From: an uncultured Spirochaetales bacterium
Lineage (GTDB): Bacteria; Spirochaetota; Spirochaetia; Sphaerochaetales; Sphaerochaetaceae
Length of the DNA: 64,000 bases
Reading direction: 5' to 3'
Assembly: GCA_944388965.1 (NCBI GenBank)
Contig: CALXKL010000001.1
Coordinates: 186,001-250,000 of the forward strand
A model generated the notes under the pieces. That model was not told the DNA's origin, ran no database searches, and saw nothing but the letters and a program-made list of their open reading frames with translations. Below are positions 8,871 through 17,065 of the stretch, in pieces (position 1 is the first letter of the stretch; each line of letters starts with the position of its first letter). The position numbers and the translations under genes were made by a program.

Positions 8871-9662
8871 ATGACACGTTTGGACAGATGTGATGGGGGA
8901 TATGTGATAGCCGGACGGAAGACCGGTGCCGATGACCTTCTGGATACGGTCATGAAGCTGGACGACGAACTGGGCGGCAGCTTCACTCTCACGGTTGCCC
9001 AGAACGAGGCCCTGGGCCGGCTGTTCGCCGGATACGTCGCCGTCCCCGACTTCACCGAAGTGTCGTTCATGGAGGCATCCAGCGCCCTGTTCTCATACCT
9101 GGCTGAAAGCGGAGATGACGTCCTTGTCTCGCAGGTGGCCCGTGCAATGGGCTGGATGAGCCAGGACGAGCACATGGCGCGCATCAGGTCGAGCGCTCCG
9201 TCCAGCGAATCATACAGAGCATACTGGCGCACCCTTGCACAGGAGGTGCTGACATACGAGGGCTTCGACGACTTCCGCTTCGGCAGCGTGAAGATGGACG
9301 GCTGTGGAACATACCTGTACGACGGCGAGAAGGCCGTGTGCTACATCGAGGTCTCCAGGGATGGCGATGAGCTGAGACACGCCGTGATCAGCCTGACGCT
9401 TCTGGGCAACCCGGAGGCCGTGGACGACGAGGAGGGCGAGAGGCAGTTCGAGTGGTGCTGCTTCTTCGACGACGAGATAGGTGCAGGTGATGGCGAGGCC
9501 CGCATCCTGGGCGGCCGCCTCAGGACGATCGACCCGTATGGGGCATCGAGCCTGGTGCATAGGCGCTACGACATCGTCTATGATGCACTGGACGCCCCGC
9601 AGCTGGCACTTGTTACAAGAAGTCTTGTGCGGATGCTTGAATCCTATCCTCCCAAAGAGTAA
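8871..9662 (+). CDS. Hypothetical cytosolic protein
   Basis: I do not recognise this 263-residue acidic protein. It has no signal peptide or membrane segment. The N-terminal 60 residues are hydrophilic with DLLDTVMKLDDELGG; a central region near residue 100-130 is helix-like; the C-terminal half alternates strands (GTYLYDGEKAVCYIEVSRDGD) and ends in a helix. GGAGG lies six bases before ATG 8871; a GTG three bases earlier is the alternative start. It stands alone between the pheT hairpin and a tRNA gene. Codon use matches its neighbours. Confidence 0.75.
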   Translation: MTRLDRCDGGYVIAGRKTGADDLLDTVMKLDDELGGSFTLTVAQNEALGRLFAGYVAVPDFTEVSFMEASSALFSYLAESGDDVLVSQVARAMGWMSQDEHMARIRSSAPSSESYRAYWRTLAQEVLTYEGFDDFRFGSVKMDGCGTYLYDGEKAVCYIEVSRDGDELRHAVISLTLLGNPEAVDDEEGERQFEWCCFFDDEIGAGDGEARILGGRLRTIDPYGASSLVHRRYDIVYDALDAPQLALVTRSLVRMLESYPPKE

Positions 9663-9676
9663 TATTGTCGATACGT

Positions 9677-9747
9677 GCGGTCGTAGTACAATGGTAGTAC
9701 CCCAGCTTCCCAAGCTGGTCACGCGGGTTCGATTCCCGTCGACCGCT
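9677..9747 (+). tRNA. tRNA-Gly (anticodon CCC)
   Basis: A seven-pair acceptor stem GCGGTCG/CGACCGC, a CCAGC/GCTGG anticodon stem with loop TTCCCAA (anticodon CCC) and a TTCGATT T-loop fold into a standard tRNA. CCA is not encoded. Confidence 0.95.
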
Positions 9748-9799
9748 TCACCTGTCCCCTGTATCCGGCACTGTCGCTGTCGGGAGGAGAAGGGACGAA

Positions 9800-10141
9800 A
9801 TGATCACCCCGTACATGTTCTGGAAGAGATTCGACCGCCTGAAGAGGGAGCCGCTCAAGGACATCTGCTCCCGTCATGGGATAAGATACGACAGGCTGCT
9901 GCACAACAGGAGCGACTGCCGCCTGCCGAAGGCGGAGGACCTGTTCGCCCTCAGCAACGCCGTTGGCGTGAGCGTCGAATACCTGCTCACCGGCCGCCAT
10001 CCGTACAATGCCCGCACGAGACGTATCATCGCGGCTCTTGAAGGACAGGACGAGGAGGTGCTGTGCGAAGTGGAGAGGCTGCTCGGCCTGGCATCCTGCG
10101 GCAGATGCGACGGTGCCGGAAAGGGCGAATCCACTTTGTGA
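9800..10141 (+). CDS. Small XRE-type helix-turn-helix protein
   Basis: The 113-residue product has a helix-turn-helix region across residues 12-62: LKREPLKDICSRHGIRYDRL, LPKAEDLFALSNAVGVSVEYLLTGR, the classic XRE ending. The C-terminal 45 residues are charged and helical (DEEVLCEVERLLG). It is probably a DNA-binding regulator, target unknown. A GGAGGAGAAGG ribosome-binding site precedes the ATG. It lies 52 bases downstream of tRNA-Gly, and its own terminator starts inside its last codons. Confidence 0.8.
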   Translation: MITPYMFWKRFDRLKREPLKDICSRHGIRYDRLLHNRSDCRLPKAEDLFALSNAVGVSVEYLLTGRHPYNARTRRIIAALEGQDEEVLCEVERLLGLASCGRCDGAGKGESTL

Positions 10142-10164
10142 CGTCCATCACCCTTTCCTTTTTT
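10118..10164 (+). terminator. Rho-independent terminator overlapping the HTH gene end
   Basis: GGAAAGGG (10118-10125) pairs perfectly with CCCTTTCC (10151-10158) and is followed directly by six T. The left arm lies within the final codons of the HTH gene. Confidence 0.65.
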
Positions 10165-10201
10165 CCGCTTTCGACTATTCTTGTATTCGGAGGTTGATGC
10201 C

Positions 10202-10603
10202 ATGAGAATCGCAGTCACATATGATGATGGCCTCGTGTTCCAGCACTTCGGACACACCGAGGCGTTCAAGGTCTATACGGTCGAGGACGGGAAGGTCGTC
10301 GACAGCCAGGTTGTCTCTTGCGACGGACAGGGACACGGGGCTCTTGCCGGCCTGCTTTCCGACAAGGCCATCGACGCGCTTGTGTGCGGAGGCATCGGGA
10401 TGGGTGCCGTCAACGCCCTCTCCGACTACGGGATCAGGGTGTACGCCGGAGTGTCGGGCGATGCCGACGAGGCCGTCGAGAGACTTCTTGCAGGGACTCT
10501 GGAATACGGTACGGGTGCGAACTGCAGCCATCACCATGAGCATGGGGAAGGGCACGGGTGCCATCACCATGACGATGGCCATTCCTGTTCCTGCCATCAT
10601 TGA
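10202..10603 (+). CDS. NifX/NifB-type iron-molybdenum cofactor-binding family protein with His-rich tail
   Basis: Residues 1-105 match the dinitrogenase FeMo-cofactor biosynthesis fold: MRIAVTYDDG, FQHFGHTEAFKVYTV and a CGGIGMGAVNALSDYGIRVY segment. The last 25 residues are packed with His and Cys (HHHEHGEGHGCHHHDDGHSC), a likely metal-binding tail. No nitrogenase genes are present, so it is a stand-alone family member of the kind found in many anaerobes, probably handling an iron-sulfur or other metal cluster. GGAGGT precedes ATG 10202. Confidence 0.85.
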   Translation: MRIAVTYDDGLVFQHFGHTEAFKVYTVEDGKVVDSQVVSCDGQGHGALAGLLSDKAIDALVCGGIGMGAVNALSDYGIRVYAGVSGDADEAVERLLAGTLEYGTGANCSHHHEHGEGHGCHHHDDGHSCSCHH

Positions 10604-10637
10604 GCTTCCTTCGCCCAAGGCGCTATCATGAAGGGCG

Positions 10638-11387
10638 ATGAGAGGAAAGCTGCTGGTATCTTCCATCATTGTCCTGTGTCTGGTTACGGGCTGTTCGATG
10701 GACAGCTTCGCCTTTCTGTATGACCTGACATCCTCGCTCAAGGAGAACGTGTTCACGGATGTCCTCGGCTCCGATGCCGGGGCCCTGATCGCCGACATCG
10801 ACGATGCCATCTCGGCCATCGGGCCGCTGGAATACTACGGCGGCTATGCACTGGGCACTCATGTGTTCGTCCCTGGAATGGAGTATGAGTCGTCCATTAT
10901 GCCGCCCCTGGCATGGAGCATTCTGGACAGCCTGTCCATGGCAAGCGAGAACAGGGTGAAGGTGGAGAAGGTCACGGCCCATCTATCGTCCAGGGCCGAT
11001 GAGGATGATGCGGCCCTCGTGGTGTCGACCTACGGGATGTTCGACGCCGTCGTGAAGCAGCTTGGCGATGAACACAAGGCCCATGATGTGCTCAGCCGGT
11101 TCGTCCGGACCATCGATGAGGAGAATGTCACGAAGAGGGACGTCGTGGCACTGGGGACCGTGATGTACGTCCTCTCCTGTGCATTGGAGTGCTTCGACGA
11201 GGTGCATGTCGACATTGACATGGTCGCTCAGGAGTTCGACATGGGCATGGACGAGGTCGGAACCTCATACATCGACTCCATAGCCCTGGCCCTCGGCATG
11301 GGCAAGAGCGTCGCGCGCACCATAGGCTCCCAGTGGCTGTTCCAGGCCCTGGACGGAGTGCTGATGTTCATGCGGGGTGCGATGTGA
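10638..11387 (+). CDS. Predicted lipoprotein of unknown function
   Basis: The 249-residue product begins MRGKLLVSSIIVLCLVTGC, a signal peptide with lipobox LVTGC at Cys19. The mature part is mainly helical and acidic with no family I recognise. Its stop overlaps the GTG start of the FadL-like outer-membrane protein, which points to coupled expression and perhaps a joint role in the outer envelope. Confidence 0.82.
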   Translation: MRGKLLVSSIIVLCLVTGCSMDSFAFLYDLTSSLKENVFTDVLGSDAGALIADIDDAISAIGPLEYYGGYALGTHVFVPGMEYESSIMPPLAWSILDSLSMASENRVKVEKVTAHLSSRADEDDAALVVSTYGMFDAVVKQLGDEHKAHDVLSRFVRTIDEENVTKRDVVALGTVMYVLSCALECFDEVHVDIDMVAQEFDMGMDEVGTSYIDSIALALGMGKSVARTIGSQWLFQALDGVLMFMRGAM

Positions 11388-12628
11388 AGAGACTTGCCGC
11401 TTTGCTCCTTCTACTTTTCATCATCCTTTCGTCCGTCCATTCGACCACGGGGGATGCCATGGATGCATTCATCCCGTTCCATCCGAGGAGTCTTGGAATG
11501 GGAGGCACGGGTGTCGCTTCGGCGCGCTACGCCGAGGTGTTCTATTCGAACCCGGCCCTTGTCGGGGTTGACAACCAGTTCTTCTCACTGCCCCTGCTCA
11601 GCTTCACGCTGTACAACGTCAACAAGCTCGTCCAGCCTGGCGGCGCGCTCGACATCCTCTTCACTCAGGACGACCCGGACAGGGCGTTCGACCAGCTGGT
11701 CAACTCCATAGGATCGGGAAGGGGCGATGTCCTGTCAGGTCAGATGTCCTTCGGCTTCATATCGGGAATAACGGGGCTGTCGATAGACACGACGCTGGAT
11801 GTGCACAGCCAGGGGCAGGGCGGGGAGGCCAGCACGCTTGTGCTGGAAGGCAACTTCGCCTTCTCGCTGGCCATATCCGTCCCGTTCACGGTCGCCGGGC
11901 AGCACACCTTCAGCTTCGGCGCCGGAGCACACCTGGTCTTCCGCGGCTTCTCGATACAGGACATGGAAGGCCCCGTCAGGGTAGGCGGCTTCAGCGCTGG
12001 TTCCATACTAGGCTTCTACGATGACGAGGACATCCTGGCCTCGGTCCTGAACGGTGTGCCGGTCGCATTCGGCTTCGCGATACCGTTGGACTTCGGCTTC
12101 ACATACGACTGGCGGGAGGTGTTCACGTTCGCCCTGGCTCTCAGGAACGTCAACGGGGACTACCATATGCAGACATACAGCGGGGTCAACCAGCTGTACT
12201 ACATGCTCACGGGAGGCTATCTGGGCTCCACCCCGCCGGGACAGGCCGAACAGGGCGGCAGCTTCAGCTTCCACACCCCGATGAGCCTGGATGCGGGATT
12301 CGCGCTCAGGACTCCCGACGGCGGCCTGTGGGACTGGATCGATGTCACATTCGCCTTCGACGTCGTGGACATCTGGGACCTGTTCAGAGAAGGGGTGTCG
12401 GCGGAGGGCTTCGTCAGTCGTATGAGAACCGGGATCGAGCTGTCGCTCATGAGGACGTTCGACTTCCGATTCGGGCTGAACGGAGGATACATGTCGTTCG
12501 GCTTCACCTTCGACTTCCAGATCATGAGCATAGACCTGACTTACGCGACGCTCGAATACGGAGACCGTGTGGGTGACAAGCCGCTGGATCTCTTCTCCAT
12601 CTCATTCAGAATCGGTCTCGAGAACTGA
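11384..12628 (+). CDS. FadL/UPF0164-like outer-membrane beta-barrel protein
   Basis: This 414-residue protein starts with GTG at 11384, overlapping the upstream stop (GTGA). It has a hydrophobic signal segment (KRLAALLLLLFIILSSVHS), then the opening common to UPF0164/PorV/FadL-like barrels: FHPRSLGMGGTGVASARY followed by FYSNPALVG. The rest alternates aromatic-rich beta strands (FGFISGITG, FSFGAGAHLVFRGF) and ends FSISFRIGLEN, typical of a barrel terminus. In Treponema the UPF0164 family is modelled as FadL-like long-chain fatty-acid transporters. Transport substrate here is inference. Confidence 0.8.
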   Translation: MKRLAALLLLLFIILSSVHSTTGDAMDAFIPFHPRSLGMGGTGVASARYAEVFYSNPALVGVDNQFFSLPLLSFTLYNVNKLVQPGGALDILFTQDDPDRAFDQLVNSIGSGRGDVLSGQMSFGFISGITGLSIDTTLDVHSQGQGGEASTLVLEGNFAFSLAISVPFTVAGQHTFSFGAGAHLVFRGFSIQDMEGPVRVGGFSAGSILGFYDDEDILASVLNGVPVAFGFAIPLDFGFTYDWREVFTFALALRNVNGDYHMQTYSGVNQLYYMLTGGYLGSTPPGQAEQGGSFSFHTPMSLDAGFALRTPDGGLWDWIDVTFAFDVVDIWDLFREGVSAEGFVSRMRTGIELSLMRTFDFRFGLNGGYMSFGFTFDFQIMSIDLTYATLEYGDRVGDKPLDLFSISFRIGLEN

Positions 12629-12634
12629 GCGGAC

Positions 12635-12645
12635 TGTGCTACAAT
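12635..12645 (+). promoter_or_regulatory. Extended -10 promoter of manA
   Basis: TGTGC followed by TACAAT (12640-12645) gives a strong extended -10 with no clear -35. The surrounding 17 bases are identical to the kinase promoter near 28400. Confidence 0.5.
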
Positions 12646-12666
12646 GCATGACAGGAGGCGTATCGT

Positions 12667-13842
12667 ATGCAGATAGTCAGGATCAGAGGTGTCTTCAAGG
12701 ACTATTCCTGGGGTTCGCGGGATGTGCTTCCTGCGATGTTCCACTACGATGCGGACGGCAGGCCGCAGGCCGAGGCGTGGTTCGGAGTGCATCCGGAGGG
12801 ACAGGCTAGGCTGGAGGACGGAACTCTGCTCAAGGACTATCTGGAAAGCGATCCCGAGGCGCTCTTCGGCGAAGGCAGCAGTGCATACGTGGAATGCTTT
12901 CCTCTCATGCTCAAGGTGCTTGCCGTGAACAATCCGCTGTCGCTGCATGTGCATCCGGATGCGGAGCAGGCGGCAATCGGCTGGCGGAACGAGGAGCTTG
13001 ACCGGAGGGCGGGCAGGGACGCCTCGCTGCTCGACTATTCGGATTCGAACTGCAAGAACGAGCTGTACTACGCCCTGACGCCTTCGACGCTCATGTGCGG
13101 CTTCAGGGACTTCGACTCGATTCACCACCATCTGACGCGTCTTCTGCCATGCTCGTTCGACCGGCTCTTCTCGAGAAGCGGCACCATCAGGGGACTGGTC
13201 AAGACCCTGTTCTCTCTCGGTGGCGATGAACTGAAGACTGTCATCGACGAGTTCCTCTCGTCGCTCCAGGATGCCGGCGAGGAGTCCAGGCGCGGCGGCG
13301 TGTACTATACGGAGCGGGGGATAAGCGAGAGGATATTCTCCCTCTTCGGCCATGATGCATCAGTCGTGATGCCGTATCTGATGAACGTCGTCCACATGAG
13401 GATCGGGGATGCCGTGTACATCCATAGCGGAATGCTGCACACGTACGTCCACGGGACAGGGGTGGAGCTCGAGGACTCCTCCGACAACGAGGTCAGGCTC
13501 GGCATGAGCGGCAAGCACAAGGACATTCCGGCCGGGCTGAACCTGATCGACTTCGAGGCGGGCTTTTCCGGTAAGCTCGACATCCGTCAGGACCGCTTCC
13601 TCCGCCAGAGGGCGGATGGCGGAACGCTGTCGCTTGCCATACTTCCCAGCGGTTCATACGACATAAGGGAGCGCGTCCCCTCCATTGCATTGTGCACAGA
13701 GGGGCAGGCGAGGGTCGGCACCAGTGTGGACCATGTGATGCTGAAGGAAGGCGAGTGCTGCTTCATCCCCTCCTGCGACGAGGAGTATCATATCCGCGTG
13801 GCGGGCAAGGTCTTCCAAGCCGTGTTCCCGGAGAAGCACTGA
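12667..13842 (+). CDS. manA: Mannose-6-phosphate isomerase, class I
   Basis: The 391-residue protein carries the type I phosphomannose isomerase features: an N-terminal FKDYSWGS, zinc-ligand region NPLSLHVHPDAEQA near residue 95, and IHSGMLHTYVHGTGVELEDSSDNEVRLG near residue 255. It interconverts mannose-6-P and fructose-6-P in the cytosol with a zinc ion. GGAGG stands eight to nine bases before the ATG. Its TGA overlaps the ATG of the exonuclease gene (TGATG). Confidence 0.93.
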   Translation: MQIVRIRGVFKDYSWGSRDVLPAMFHYDADGRPQAEAWFGVHPEGQARLEDGTLLKDYLESDPEALFGEGSSAYVECFPLMLKVLAVNNPLSLHVHPDAEQAAIGWRNEELDRRAGRDASLLDYSDSNCKNELYYALTPSTLMCGFRDFDSIHHHLTRLLPCSFDRLFSRSGTIRGLVKTLFSLGGDELKTVIDEFLSSLQDAGEESRRGGVYYTERGISERIFSLFGHDASVVMPYLMNVVHMRIGDAVYIHSGMLHTYVHGTGVELEDSSDNEVRLGMSGKHKDIPAGLNLIDFEAGFSGKLDIRQDRFLRQRADGGTLSLAILPSGSYDIRERVPSIALCTEGQARVGTSVDHVMLKEGECCFIPSCDEEYHIRVAGKVFQAVFPEKH

Positions 13843-14420
13843 TGCAGTTCGTCTCGATCGATTTCGAGACGGCCAACCAGGAGCCGTCGAGCGCCTGCGC
13901 CATCGGCCTTTCGCGTTTCGACGAGGACGGAAGGCAGGTCGACTCCTGGTACAGTCTCATCAGACCTCCTGTGATGTACTTCGATCCGGTGTGCGTTTCG
14001 GTCCATGGACTCCATCCTGCGGATTGCAGGTGGATGCCGACATTCGACGAGCTGTATGGGCAGATCAGGTCATTCATCGGTGATGATGTCCTGGTCGCCC
14101 ACAACGCCCCGTTCGACATGGGCGTGCTGCGGGCAACGGCTCAGCACTACGGCATAGCGCTGCCGAACTGGCAGTACTACTGCACGCTTGCGATATCCAG
14201 AAGGCTGCTGCCGCAGTACAGGTCACATCGGCTCGGCCATCTGGTGTCGGAGTACCTCCAGGAGGACTATGATGCCCATGTGGCATCAAGCGATGCATAC
14301 GAATGCGCCAGACTGTTTTCAAGGATGCTTTCCGACATGCTATATGACAAGCAGAGCCTAGACCGCTTCCTGTCCCTCAAGGGCATCAGGTACCCGAGGT
14401 TCCTGTTTCCATCAGCCTGA
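13842..14420 (+). CDS. DnaQ-like 3'-5' exonuclease (DEDDh)
   Basis: This 192-residue protein shows all exonuclease motifs: ExoI SIDFETAN (D, E), ExoII HNAPFDMGVLRA (D) and ExoIII HVASSDAYECARLF (H-x4-D), so it belongs to the DEDDh class. It probably trims DNA or RNA 3' ends; no polymerase domain is attached. It is translationally coupled to manA and overlaps the converging PAP2 gene by 35 bases. Confidence 0.88.
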   Translation: MQFVSIDFETANQEPSSACAIGLSRFDEDGRQVDSWYSLIRPPVMYFDPVCVSVHGLHPADCRWMPTFDELYGQIRSFIGDDVLVAHNAPFDMGVLRATAQHYGIALPNWQYYCTLAISRRLLPQYRSHRLGHLVSEYLQEDYDAHVASSDAYECARLFSRMLSDMLYDKQSLDRFLSLKGIRYPRFLFPSA

Positions 14421-15294
14421 TCCGCGTTGCAATGAACGGGAAGAGCCCCGTGGCCCAGAACCCCAGCAGGAAGTACCTGATGAACGATCCGATGAAATAG
14501 GCATTGTCAGGGAAGATGGCCTTCATGGCCATTATCACGGCGACTCCAGCCATGCTGAGCAGGATGCAGGCCACGGCCTTGGCTGGATTCCTCTGCTCCC
14601 GGAAGGATACGAGACGTATCTCCAGGACACAACCCGCGTACGCCCCTCCGGCCAGTGAGAGTATCTTCATCAGGTCTGAGAAGGCCGTACTGTCGATCAG
14701 ATGCGCACTCAGCAGAACCGCCATGATGATGGCCGGGAAACCGGCTATGACCGCGATTGCACTCGAGAATGTGGCAAGCCTGTTCCGGTCTTCGCAGATC
14801 CTCTCGACCAGACGGGAGACGGCAAGGGAGAACACGAGTCCGATGAAGAGTCCGACGACAACGTCCGCAGGCCAGTGTACCCTCAGCATGTTCCGGCTCA
14901 GCCCTATGAGGATGGCCAGCCCGATCGCTGCGACCATGACCCATCTGCTTTTGCTCCTGCGTGCAAGGGCGGGGTAGAAGGCGGCGGCTCCCGTGGTGTG
15001 TCCGGATGGGAAGGAATAGCCGGTCGCCGTCTCGACACGGTCTGCAAGCAGATCGGGATGCAGAGTGAACGGGCGGGGGAAGCGGACGATGGCCTTGATG
15101 CCGTTCGTCATCACCTGAGCCCCGAGCAGCGAAGTGAATACGCAGTATCCGGTCCTCTTGTCCCAGACGTAGTAGACGATGAGCATGATGAAGATCATCA
15201 CACCTTCCTCTCCCAGCATGGACAGGATGTTCGCAAGCGTGTTCAGAAATGGCGTCTCCAGGTTTCTGAAGAAGCTCAGAATGGCATACTGCAT
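14386..15294 (-). CDS. PAP2-family membrane phosphatase
   Basis: The 302-residue integral membrane protein has the three PAP2 signatures: KAIVRFPRP, SFPSGHTTG and SRNMLRVHWPADV. Several hydrophobic segments continue after residue 165, giving an extended C-terminal membrane domain. It probably dephosphorylates a lipid phosphate such as undecaprenyl pyrophosphate or phosphatidic acid. I place the start at ATG 15294, where family similarity begins; there is no Shine-Dalgarno, and a TGC-TATATT extended -10 ends six bases before the ATG, suggesting a leaderless message. The gene ends inside the converging exonuclease gene. Confidence 0.85.
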   Translation of the reverse strand: MQYAILSFFRNLETPFLNTLANILSMLGEEGVMIFIMLIVYYVWDKRTGYCVFTSLLGAQVMTNGIKAIVRFPRPFTLHPDLLADRVETATGYSFPSGHTTGAAAFYPALARRSKSRWVMVAAIGLAILIGLSRNMLRVHWPADVVVGLFIGLVFSLAVSRLVERICEDRNRLATFSSAIAVIAGFPAIIMAVLLSAHLIDSTAFSDLMKILSLAGGAYAGCVLEIRLVSFREQRNPAKAVACILLSMAGVAVIMAMKAIFPDNAYFIGSFIRYFLLGFWATGLFPFIATRIRLMETGTSGT

Positions 15295-15300
15295 ATGAAG

Positions 15301-15309
15301 AATATAGCA
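15301..15309 (-). promoter_or_regulatory. Extended -10 promoter six bases before the PAP2 start
   Basis: TGC-TATATT on the minus strand (hexamer 15301-15306) ends exactly six bases before ATG 15294, so +1 would fall on the A of the start codon. Confidence 0.5.
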
Positions 15310-15369
15310 TGAAAGCGCGACTTGATGGAAAATCCGGGTGAAGATGCGGCTCTCCATGCCTGTAACCAC

Positions 15370-15399
15370 ATGACGTCGATGCATGTTTGGCAATATATT
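15370..15399 (+). promoter_or_regulatory. Putative promoter of lnt
   Basis: ATGACG (15370-15375), an 18-base spacer and TATATT (15394-15399) precede the AGGAG ribosome-binding site of lnt. Confidence 0.4.
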
Positions 15400-15421
15400 G
15401 GTTTCATAGGAGATGCGGCAG

Positions 15422-17020
15422 ATGGGCGGATTCAGGATGTTCTTGAAGGGATTGGGGGTGTTCATCCTGGAATCTTTCGCGATGGTGCTTGCCGCATTCG
15501 TCGCCTCTCTTGCGTTTCCGTCTCCGTTCGATGACGAGGGCTGGGGTTGGATCGCCTTCGTCTCCCTGGTGCCCGTCTTCTACGTCATCAACCGCACGAG
15601 GTGGAGCCATGCGCCATTCCTGGGGCTTGTGTACGGCTTCATGTTCTACATCTTCTACAACTACTGGCTCAGCACATTCCATCCGCTTGCCATCCTGATC
15701 GCTCCGATTCTTGAGAGCGTGCAGTACATGGTGCTGTTCCCGGTCCTCAAGAGCGCGACGAGCCTTTTTGGAAAGCGCTCCCATGTGGTGCAGGCCTTCT
15801 TTTACGTGGCCTACCTCTACCTCACGCAGCAGGGCTTCCTGGGCTATCCATACGGCAATCTCTCCTCGGCCGTCACGAGCTTCAGGACGCTGATACAGAT
15901 AGCCGACATCACGGGAATCTGGGGCATATGCCTCGTGATGACGCTCACCCAGACGCTTGCGGCGAAGATGCTGGTGGAGCATGGACTGTCTGCATACTAT
16001 GTCGACGTGATGCTGGTCGTCTCATTGTATCTTGCGATGCTGATCTACGGTATGTTTGCCATCTGGCGCTATGAATGTCAGGAACCCGACAGAATCGTGC
16101 GCATCGCGTCCGTCCAGCACAGCGCGGATTCCTGGGAAGGCGGGGATGCGACCTACCGGCGAAACTTCGAGACCCTCACGGCGCTTACCGAGGAGGCTCT
16201 TGAGGAGGAGCCCGACCTCGTCGCCTGGTCCGAGACCGCCTTCGTCCCTTCCGTCACCTGGAACATGCAGTACCCCATAACCCCTGCGCGCTACAGGCTT
16301 ACAAAGGAGTTCGTAGACTTCGGTCTGTCGATGCCCGTTCCTCTGGTGACGGGCAACCCCGAGTCCGTGATTGCGGACGAGAGCCTTCCTCCGGTGCTGT
16401 CGGACGGTACGATGAACTGGAAGAAGTACAACACGGTCATCCTCTTCGCCGACGGCCAGGTCCGGCAGACGTACCGCAAGCAGCATCTTGTCCCTTTCAC
16501 CGAGCACTTCCCATATGAGAAGGAGCTGCCCTGGCTGTACGAGCTGCTTCTCGCCAACGACTACAACTGGTGGGAGGAGGGATACGAGGAGACCGTGTTC
16601 CACTACGACGGCTACTCGTTCTCGACCCCGATCTGCTTCGAGGACACCTTCGGCTACATCTCGGCAGGCTTCGTGGCGAACGGAGCGGACTTCCTGCTGA
16701 ACATGACCAACGACGTATGGTCTGGAGCCGTCCCCGCCGAGGTGCAGCACATGCAGCTGGCCGTCTTCCGTGCGATAGAGAACAGGAGACCTCTGGTGAG
16801 AAGCACCAACAGCGGCATCAGCTGCATGGTCACGACCACGGGGGAGGTCGTCGACCCGATGGAGCCATTCACCCAGTCCTGGCACATCTATGAGGTCCCC
16901 ATAGTCGAGGATGCCGGCCTGACGTTCTACACGATGTTCCCCGATCTGTTCGCGAAGCTGTTCACCATCATCGCATTCTCCTGTCTCGCATTCGGCATCG
17001 GCCGCAGGCTTTACTCTTGA
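15422..17020 (+). CDS. lnt: Apolipoprotein N-acyltransferase
   Basis: The 532-residue protein has about six N-terminal membrane spans (residues 5-220), then a periplasmic nitrilase-like domain. The catalytic triad is visible as Glu in VAWSETAF, Lys in YRKQHLVPFTE and Cys in STPICFEDTF. It adds the third acyl chain to lipoproteins, fitting a window rich in lipoprotein genes. The start at 15422 gives AGGAG nine bases upstream; ATG 15413 would sit directly on it. Confidence 0.93.
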   Translation: MGGFRMFLKGLGVFILESFAMVLAAFVASLAFPSPFDDEGWGWIAFVSLVPVFYVINRTRWSHAPFLGLVYGFMFYIFYNYWLSTFHPLAILIAPILESVQYMVLFPVLKSATSLFGKRSHVVQAFFYVAYLYLTQQGFLGYPYGNLSSAVTSFRTLIQIADITGIWGICLVMTLTQTLAAKMLVEHGLSAYYVDVMLVVSLYLAMLIYGMFAIWRYECQEPDRIVRIASVQHSADSWEGGDATYRRNFETLTALTEEALEEEPDLVAWSETAFVPSVTWNMQYPITPARYRLTKEFVDFGLSMPVPLVTGNPESVIADESLPPVLSDGTMNWKKYNTVILFADGQVRQTYRKQHLVPFTEHFPYEKELPWLYELLLANDYNWWEEGYEETVFHYDGYSFSTPICFEDTFGYISAGFVANGADFLLNMTNDVWSGAVPAEVQHMQLAVFRAIENRRPLVRSTNSGISCMVTTTGEVVDPMEPFTQSWHIYEVPIVEDAGLTFYTMFPDLFAKLFTIIAFSCLAFGIGRRLYS

Positions 17021-17029
17021 TTTCTCCAG

Positions 17030-17059
17030 TTGACCTGTAAAACCGGTCGGGTGGACAAT
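17030..17059 (+). promoter_or_regulatory. Promoter of the hexosaminidase, six bases before its start
   Basis: TTGACC (17030-17035), an 18-base spacer and GACAAT (17054-17059) end six bases before ATG 17066. No Shine-Dalgarno follows, so the transcript may be leaderless. Confidence 0.5.
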
Positions 17060-17065
17060 GCATCC

